Source: Chloroflexales bacterium (lineage in GTDB: Bacteria > Chloroflexota > Chloroflexia > Chloroflexales > Chloroflexaceae). Taken from it: a stretch of 37,458 nucleotides of DNA. The stretch's first letter is position 1, and every line of letters starts with the position of its first letter. The position numbers were made by a program, and so were the translations under genes. The stretch is from contig JAKSDJ010000182.1 in the NCBI GenBank assembly GCA_022360155.1, positions 1-37,458 on the forward strand, given 5' to 3'. The notes under the pieces are model-generated. The model had not been told where the DNA came from. It saw nothing but the letters and a program-made list of their open reading frames with translations, and made no database searches. Positions 31,596 to 37,458 of the stretch are shown here, piece by piece.

Positions 31596-32579
31596 GTGAA
31601 GATTCTGGTTACAGGCGGCGCTGGCTATATTGGCAGCATCACCACTGCTGAACTCATTCAGGCTGGTCATCAAGTCGTCGCCTTCGACAATCTGTACCAA
31701 GGCCACGCCGACGCCGTTCATCCCCAAGCTACGTTCGTCCAGGGCGATCTCGCCGACCGCGAGGCAGTGGCGCAACTCTTTGCCGAGCATCCTGGCATTG
31801 AGGGGATCATGCATTTTGCCTCCTATACCCTGGTCGGCGAGAGTATGGCAAAACCGCTCTTGTATCTACGCGACAACCTCGTCAACGCCTCACATTTGCT
31901 GGAGGCTGCAGTCGCCCATGGAGTGCGCCGCTTCATTCTCTCGTCCACCGCAAACCTGTTCGATGACCCGGAACGTATGCCAATCGACGAACACGAGCGG
32001 ATTGCGCCCGGATCGCCTTACGGCGAGTCAAAATTCTTCATCGAGCGCATGCTCTACTGGTTCGAGCGGATCTATGGCCTGCGCTTTGCGTGTCTGCGCT
32101 ATTTTAACGCTTGTGGTTGCACGCCAGAGGTTGGTGAAGACCACGATCCCGAAACCCACCTGATACCGCTTGTCCTTCAGGTCGCCCTGGATCAGCGCCC
32201 GTATATCACCGTCTTTGGCGACGACTATCCGACACGCGACGGCACCTGTGTGCGCGACTATATCCACGTCGTCGATCTGGCCCATGCCCACATTCTCGCG
32301 ATGGAAGCGCTCGACCGCATGGGCAGCCGCAAGTACAATCTGGGCAACGGCGCCGGGTTCACGGTGCTGGAAGTAATCGAGACGGCTCGCAAAGTCACCA
32401 GTCACCCCATTCCCTACGTTATTGGCCAACGACGCTCTGGTGATCCCGCAACACTGATCGCCTCGTCGGAGACGATCCGCCGCGAACTCGGCTGGCAGCC
32501 GCGTTACCCTGACCTGGAAACTATTATCAAAAGCGCTTGGGAATGGCATCGCGCCCACCCGAATGGTTACGCTAAGTAA
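31596..32579 (+). CDS. galE: UDP-glucose 4-epimerase (GalE-like NAD-dependent sugar epimerase)
   Basis: This short-chain dehydrogenase/epimerase has 327 residues and interconverts UDP-glucose and UDP-galactose (or a related UDP-sugar) for surface polysaccharide. It has NAD loop GGAGYIGS near the N-terminus, the D-N pair in [10 protein letters not shown], catalytic S-S-T in LSSTANLF, Y-x3-K in [14 protein letters not shown], and [16 protein letters not shown] chose the GTG at 31596 because GGAAGGAG lies 6 nt upstream and the Rossmann motif starts immediately; the longer frame from 31473 adds 41 non-conserved residues. It is flanked by signalling genes with no other sugar gene adjacent. Confidence 0.88.
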   Translation: MKILVTGGAGYIGSITTAELIQAGHQVVAFDNLYQGHADAVHPQATFVQGDLADREAVAQLFAEHPGIEGIMHFASYTLVGESMAKPLLYLRDNLVNASHLLEAAVAHGVRRFILSSTANLFDDPERMPIDEHERIAPGSPYGESKFFIERMLYWFERIYGLRFACLRYFNACGCTPEVGEDHDPETHLIPLVLQVALDQRPYITVFGDDYPTRDGTCVRDYIHVVDLAHAHILAMEALDRMGSRKYNLGNGAGFTVLEVIETARKVTSHPIPYVIGQRRSGDPATLIASSETIRRELGWQPRYPDLETIIKSAWEWHRAHPNGYAK

Positions 32580-32937
32580 GAAGACGAGGGGATGCGGCAA
32601 GGAGGGATAGGGGCGTACCAGCGTGTACGCCTGGCGACGAATCGGTATCATCAACTCATCGCGTCATCTGCGCTCTAACATTTTGGTCACATGCATTTCA
32701 TTCTGCCTGCCGAGTGGTATAATAACCGTACATGTGGTCTGAAAACCAAACGGTTATTCCCGAGCAAGCCTCCTCCCAAGACTCAAACCTGGTCGAGGCG
32801 GAATGAAAAACGCCAAGATCGCTGACGAGAACGAAGATAACATGCGTTTAGTATAGTGAATCACGCATCCATTGTAGGAAAGCGTCTGTACTTGACCCGT
32901 ATTCGTAGCATATCGTCGTTCACTGTGTACCGTTGCT
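32580..32937. other. Intergenic region galE / kinase
   Basis: This 358-bp gap contains a short stem GGCGTAC/GTACGCC (32612-32631) after galE and an extended -10 promoter (32715-32723). An inverted repeat AATAACCGT-N20-ACGGTTATT (32721-32758) starts inside the -10 box and could be an operator. About 200 nt of untranslated leader follow. No RNA gene was recognised. Confidence 0.5.
32715..32758 (+). promoter_or_regulatory. Extended -10 promoter with overlapping inverted repeat
   Basis: TGGTATAAT (32715-32723) is an extended -10 element. Perfect 9-bp arms AATAACCGT (32721-32729) and ACGGTTATT (32750-32758) overlap the start site and suggest a repressor site or leader hairpin. Confidence 0.5.
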
Positions 32938-35010
32938 ATGACCAGAAGACCGCAGCAAATCGGCAATTATGTGTTGGAACGCGAGGTAGGGCGGGGCGGA
33001 AGCAGCGAAGTGTGGCTGGCTCGCCACGCCCATCTTGAGGAACGCCAAGTCGCGATCAAGATCCTCACCGACAACAACAAGGAAGCCATCCAGCGCTTCA
33101 ATCGCGAAGCTAACCTCGCCGGACGTCTGAGCCATCCCCAGATCGTCCGCCTCTACGATCATGGCTATACCGGCGTCTTCTACTACTCCATCTTCGAGTA
33201 TATTCCCGGTGGATCGTTGCGCCAGCTAATTGAAAAGCAGCATCGACTGCCGCTTACCGACGCTGTCGCGATCTTCAAACAGATCGCCGTGGCGCTCGAT
33301 TATGCCCACAGCCTCAACATCATCCACCGCGACATATCACCGGGGAATGTGCTGCTCGAACAAGCGACCGGCCGCGCCCTGCTGACCGATTTTGGCATTG
33401 CCCGCGAGGTAGACAATACCATCACTATCGTCCACTCGGTGATGGGTACGCCGGGGTATTGGTCGCCCGAACACGCCCAATCGGCGACGCTGGTGAGCCG
33501 TCTCTCTGATATCTACAGCCTTGGCGTAGTCTTCTATGTGATGCTCGCCGGTGATTTGCCCTGGGATGAAACGCCGGGCTTGAACAACCGTGTTTTTGGC
33601 CCGCCTTTGCCGTTGAAGCAGCGCGGCGTTGATAATCTGCCGGTCGATATTGATCGTATCCTCCAGACGATGCTTGCCACAGATCCGGCGAAACGTTTCC
33701 CAACCGCAAACGCAGCCGTCGAAGAACTCGAACGGGTTCTAGTCCGTCACGAGGTGCAGACGCAGATCAACCCGCAGCTCGCGAAAGGCAAAAAGCGCGG
33801 CGCTACGCGGGCTCAAGGGGCGGACGACCAGGCGCTGACCGTCTTATCCACTGGCGTCGAGACCAATGAGGTCGAAACGGTTCTTGGTCCGACTCTGATC
33901 CGCGCACCCATCGCTGATGCTCACAAACGCGCCAAGGAATTGAGCCAACCCGAGGTGATCGCGAACCTACTCGACAATTGGTCGCGCCAAGGACCATTTC
34001 GCCGATCGCTGCTCGGCCGTATGGCGCAGTTGCACAAGGTGCAGAGTCGTAACATCTACTTCTACAAGGTGCGGATCCTCTACGAGTACCGTGATCCACC
34101 CTATGCCGTCGAAGAGCCGGATCGCCATAAAGAGCAATTAAAGCTAGAACCGGAACTCGATCGCTGGCAAGTGTCGCTATCTCCTGTCCACGATTTTAAA
34201 GACGAGCCAGGGATGCAGATCACTCTGCCCGGTTCGACCAAAGTTATAGACTGCTCAGACTGTAAGGCAAAAGGCAAGATTGTTTGCCCCAACTGTAAAG
34301 GCAAATCCCGTATCCTTGTGAAACAGGCTGCCGATGAAGCGACGGGCAAGCGCACAACTTCGCGCAGTTCGAGCGCGGTCAGGATGCAAGCTGCCGAGCC
34401 GCAAACGATAGAAACATCTCGTCGGGCTATCCCCACAACGGCTGGGGCAGCGACCGCCGTACTGCCTCCCGAGCCGAGTCTCGTAGCTTGCCCGGTCTGC
34501 GAAGGTTATGGCGGCACCAAGTGCGAGCGCTGTGAAGGTGTAGGCCGGCTGGTCCAACGCGACGCTTTCCGCTGGAGGCGTTTTGTACGTGACATTCAAG
34601 GCAACGACGACCTGCCGGATCACGATGAAGAGTATATTCGCAAGCAGTGCAAAATGCAGGAGATTTACTGCGAACGGGCGAGTAATGGCTTTCGCTTCGA
34701 GTGGGGGCAGATTCCAACACTACGTGAGCTGATCCAAAAGGCCCAGGCTGCCACCGACGATGACACTCGAATCTTGCTCAGTGAGGTAACAATCGGCTTT
34801 ATTCCTGTTACCGACATCATCTTCGACCTAGGCAAATTCGATCCTGGATCGAACAACGAAGGCCTCAACAAAGTATCCATCTACGGCTTCGAGCACTATA
34901 TTCCGCCTGACTGGCGCTTCCTCAACTGGGAACGGGTAATCTTCATCTGTGCGATTGGCTTTATGTTTGTGCTGGTCGTCGTTTTCGGATTCTTCGCTTT
35001 TACCGCGTGA
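32938..35010 (+). CDS. Ser/Thr kinase with DnaJ-like zinc motifs and C-terminal membrane helix
   Basis: This 690-residue protein has an N-terminal Hanks-type kinase (about 10-268; GRGGSS loop 18-23, K41, catalytic loop HRDISPGN 130-137, DFG 151-153, SPEH). The catalytic-loop lysine (normally HRDxKPxN) is serine here. A linker leads to four CxxC motifs: C439/C442, C450/C453, C518/C521 and C529/C532, with GKG- and GVG-type spacers. This is the pattern of the DnaJ cysteine-rich domain and should bind two zinc ions. A soluble domain of about 120 residues follows, then one helix near the C-terminus (667-688), leaving almost everything in the cytoplasm. The ATG at 32938 has no clear Shine-Dalgarno sequence. 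Which substrate the zinc part recruits is unknown. Confidence 0.88.
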   Translation: MTRRPQQIGNYVLEREVGRGGSSEVWLARHAHLEERQVAIKILTDNNKEAIQRFNREANLAGRLSHPQIVRLYDHGYTGVFYYSIFEYIPGGSLRQLIEKQHRLPLTDAVAIFKQIAVALDYAHSLNIIHRDISPGNVLLEQATGRALLTDFGIAREVDNTITIVHSVMGTPGYWSPEHAQSATLVSRLSDIYSLGVVFYVMLAGDLPWDETPGLNNRVFGPPLPLKQRGVDNLPVDIDRILQTMLATDPAKRFPTANAAVEELERVLVRHEVQTQINPQLAKGKKRGATRAQGADDQALTVLSTGVETNEVETVLGPTLIRAPIADAHKRAKELSQPEVIANLLDNWSRQGPFRRSLLGRMAQLHKVQSRNIYFYKVRILYEYRDPPYAVEEPDRHKEQLKLEPELDRWQVSLSPVHDFKDEPGMQITLPGSTKVIDCSDCKAKGKIVCPNCKGKSRILVKQAADEATGKRTTSRSSSAVRMQAAEPQTIETSRRAIPTTAGAATAVLPPEPSLVACPVCEGYGGTKCERCEGVGRLVQRDAFRWRRFVRDIQGNDDLPDHDEEYIRKQCKMQEIYCERASNGFRFEWGQIPTLRELIQKAQAATDDDTRILLSEVTIGFIPVTDIIFDLGKFDPGSNNEGLNKVSIYGFEHYIPPDWRFLNWERVIFICAIGFMFVLVVVFGFFAFTA

Positions 35011-35112
35011 GACGTTGGAACGTTGGAACGTTCGATCTGCGTTCATTGGTATCATCAGTGGTTCATTGCAGGTTGGCGTCTCTTCGTCTCCCCGTCTCCT
35101 CACCTCCTCGCC

Positions 35113-37458
35113 TCACCGATGCACAATCTCAATCGTCGCTACTTCGATCTGCCGCTGAAGTCCCGCTAGAGTCTGGAGCGGTACGACTGCGCCCGTGGAG
35201 CTGAGCAATTCGACCGTCAGGACATACTGGCCCTCCGCCACATCCGGCGGCAGCGTGATCAGCGTTGTCCGCTCACCAAGCTCCCCCTCTTGCCACCGTG
35301 TCGGCGGATGATCGGGCGCCCCCAGGCTAACGGCGCTGGTCGCCAGCAAAGCGCCCCCAGACGCGGATAGGATCAAACGCGCGGCATAGTCTTGTTCCAG
35401 ATGCGCCAATGCCTGCCAGACCAGTGTAACTTCGAGCTGCTCCCCCACTTGCATTTGCTGCGCTGGAATCGTCACGCCACGCAGCACAAGTTGTGCATCC
35501 TCTGTCGTGTAATTCAGCGCGGTGACCGGCGCGGGCAACTGCACACGCTCGACCCACACATCATCTACATATGTAGAGAATATTTGTCCATTGCTACGCT
35601 TCCAGTGCCAGATCCCATAGGCGGCGACGATCTTGGTGTTGTTCGCCAACAGCAGCGATGCCTGGTACGACCCATCCGTGGGCGGCTCAGCCGTGCCGAA
35701 GAGATCGGCAGCGCGCTGATCAATCATCAGACTAGCGCTGTGATCGCGTAGGTCGGAGGAGATCTGGATCTGCGGACTCTGGATCGGGAAGAAGACCCAG
35801 CGCCCCACCTCACGCCAATCCTGACCTTGCGCCCGATGCGAGAATACTAACAGCGCAGTGAGTTTCTGGTGCAGGTCTGGCCCGATCAGCGGGGTATGCA
35901 GTTGCATAGCGGCGGTAAAGCGTTCTGTGTTGTAGCGCGATGTGATTTGGATCAGAACATCATCCTGCGCCATCATGGTCAGAGACGGATCGGGTTGGCG
36001 CAATGCGATCTGCCAGAGGTTCACCGGCACACTATCCACATTGCGCAGGGTAATCTGGGTCGGGAGCGAAAGGGCGGCGCTGGACAAGACCGCCATGCCG
36101 CCGGGGAGCGTCACCGGCTGGGGCGGCGCAGCGCCAACTTGGAATTCGAGGCGGGCGGGCGCAAAACTACTCAGGGTCAAGGCCGCTTGCGGCTGGCTGT
36201 GCTCTGCCAGGCTATAGTCGATTGCTTGCGTCTCGGCTAACACCAACCGGTCCGCCCCAAAGTCCATCGATAGCGATTGACCAGGGAGTAGCACTGGGCG
36301 ATCAGGTGGGAGGTAGGAGAACAAGGTGGCATCGGTGCGCTGATAGAGGTGCATCCCTAGGCCGCTCCAGCGCAGCCCGTCACGGGTGTAACCGAAACTT
36401 GCCGGATCGGTCTCGGCGGACAGCAAACCAAACGCAGTCGTGTGTCCGGGCGGCAGCGGGCGATGCATAGCATTGTAGCCGCTGCGCAGGCTGCCCTGCA
36501 AGCGATAGCCAAGCAGTTCGTAACCCAGCAGGCCACCGAGAACCGGCGCTTGATCTGCCGGGGGAACGATCAATACGTCCTCGCCGGGCGGGATCATCTG
36601 CCGCAACTCGCTAAGTTCGAGTTCGCGTGCGGTAAAGAGGCGCCGGTCGCCCGCGAGATAGCTGCGCTGGGCGCCTAACCAGCTTGTCACTGTCGCCGCC
36701 AGCACAAGCAGCACCAGACTTAGGCTGCTTGCCAGCAACGCGTATTGCGCCCAGCGGTTCCGTACGAACAGCTGCGACTCAATCCCGCTAGCCAACGCTA
36801 TCGCCAGCAGCGGTACAGCGAAGGTGATGCCTTTGTAGTAGCCATACGCATAATCGAGGGTAAGCATCAGACCCTGGTAGGCCAGGGCGCTTGCCAGCAA
36901 AACCATCAGGATCGCGGGGCGTCGCCCGAGCGCGAACAGCGCCAGCCCGGCGACGGCAATCAGGCCGAGCTGCACCGGGATCTCAGCGAAGGGCGCAATC
37001 CCCTGCCAGGCTGGGTCGAGACCTAATGCAGCGCTCAGTGGCGTGAGCGTGTCGATGCCCATTCCGCCCGAGCGCTCGGCGTATTGGGCCAGGAACCCAT
37101 CGCGCAAGAAGAGAAAATACTGGCCGGTGCTGCTCAACAGAAAGGCCAACCCGCCGAGCAGAAAGGTACGGCCAAGCAACGCGCCCATCGCGGCCCAACG
37201 TTCTGCACCGACGAACCAGCAACGCAGCAGACCGAACCCGACCAACGCCGCTACCCAGCACACATAGGCCGTTAGCGCCGGTTGGTAAGCCAACGCCAGT
37301 CCGCCAACCAGCAGCCCCGCTGTGAGGATTTCACGCAGTAGCGCCAAGCCCGATATGTGCGGAAGCCGCTGCCCGATGGCAGGAGAAAAGGACAATCCGG
37401 CGTGATGCACCGCGCCTGCTTTGCCTAGCAATGTCACTCTGGCGCCTGACGTGTCGTG
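35113..37458 (-). CDS. Large polytopic membrane protein, N-terminus cut by window
   Basis: The frame is open to the last base, so the N-terminus lies outside; the GTG at 37437 is probably internal. At least 780 residues are visible. The first 270 or so contain many hydrophobic helices (for example LFALGRRPAILMVLLASALA and YALLASSLSLVLLVLAATVT) and include acidic/aromatic loops, as in glycosyltransferase or mannosyltransferase-like membrane proteins. The remaining 500 residues are extracytoplasmic in character and beta-rich, with segments such as LAETQAIDYSLAEHSQPQA and the last domain (LEVTLVWQALAHLEQDYAAR, then QYVLTVELLSSTG) resembling an Ig-like beta sandwich. Chloroflexota have many such fusions of unknown function. 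I would not assign an activity. Confidence 0.75.
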   Translation of the reverse strand, partial: HDTSGARVTLLGKAGAVHHAGLSFSPAIGQRLPHISGLALLREILTAGLLVGGLALAYQPALTAYVCWVAALVGFGLLRCWFVGAERWAAMGALLGRTFLLGGLAFLLSSTGQYFLFLRDGFLAQYAERSGGMGIDTLTPLSAALGLDPAWQGIAPFAEIPVQLGLIAVAGLALFALGRRPAILMVLLASALAYQGLMLTLDYAYGYYKGITFAVPLLAIALASGIESQLFVRNRWAQYALLASSLSLVLLVLAATVTSWLGAQRSYLAGDRRLFTARELELSELRQMIPPGEDVLIVPPADQAPVLGGLLGYELLGYRLQGSLRSGYNAMHRPLPPGHTTAFGLLSAETDPASFGYTRDGLRWSGLGMHLYQRTDATLFSYLPPDRPVLLPGQSLSMDFGADRLVLAETQAIDYSLAEHSQPQAALTLSSFAPARLEFQVGAAPPQPVTLPGGMAVLSSAALSLPTQITLRNVDSVPVNLWQIALRQPDPSLTMMAQDDVLIQITSRYNTERFTAAMQLHTPLIGPDLHQKLTALLVFSHRAQGQDWREVGRWVFFPIQSPQIQISSDLRDHSASLMIDQRAADLFGTAEPPTDGSYQASLLLANNTKIVAAYGIWHWKRSNGQIFSTYVDDVWVERVQLPAPVTALNYTTEDAQLVLRGVTIPAQQMQVGEQLEVTLVWQALAHLEQDYAARLILSASGGALLATSAVSLGAPDHPPTRWQEGELGERTTLITLPPDVAEGQYVLTVELLSSTGAVVPLQTLAGLQRQIEVATIEIVHR

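Overview
The window looks like chromosomal DNA from a Chloroflexota bacterium, most likely class Chloroflexia (Roseiflexus/Kouleothrix/Herpetosiphon-like) rather than Dehalococcoidia. This placement is inference. It rests on moderately GC-rich DNA, frequent GTG and TTG starts, a LysW-type lysine gene (lysK), several Ser/Thr kinases with Pro/Thr-rich tails, an FHA protein fused to a winged helix, a secreted protein ending in YLPVLFR, and many short palindromic or filler repeats between genes.

Layout: 1-1719 is the 3' part of a glycogen debranching enzyme (glgX) with a terminator. 2078-6499 (minus) is a lipid/glycerol block: a FadR-type regulator with its own promoter and a textbook FadR operator, a translationally coupled flavoprotein like alkyl-DHAP synthase, and glpD behind a tandem-repeat leader. 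6755-9288 (plus) is a MarR regulator with a two-gene DrrAB-like ABC exporter. 9430-11034 is an unknown membrane protein, followed by a decayed gene and a 131-bp MITE-like element. 12054-13097 is lysK, 13500-14480 an AraC regulator, and 14567-15913 a seven-blade FG-GAP secreted protein.

16078-20818 (minus) is the most interesting block: a reductive dehalogenase locus in the order rdhB, rdhA, rdhC, a 39-residue one-helix membrane peptide, and apbE (FAD:protein FMN transferase). RdhA has a Tat signal and both Fe-S motifs, but carries a methionine-rich insertion of about 100 residues. RdhC has the NosR/RdhC architecture, but the threonine expected to carry covalent FMN is a proline. RdhB would anchor RdhA on the outer face of the membrane, and RdhC/ApbE suggest a flavin-based electron path to it.

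21208-25214 (minus) is a MacAB-like efflux operon (adaptor, ATPase, permease) with a second MITE-like insertion directly upstream. 25741-35010 is a signalling block: a NarL-type histidine kinase and response regulator, a PknB-like kinase divergent from an FHA-winged-helix regulator with an unknown partner gene, a galE-like epimerase, and a second kinase fused to DnaJ-like zinc motifs. 35113 to the window end (minus) is a large membrane protein truncated by the window. I saw no tRNA, rRNA or true CRISPR array.
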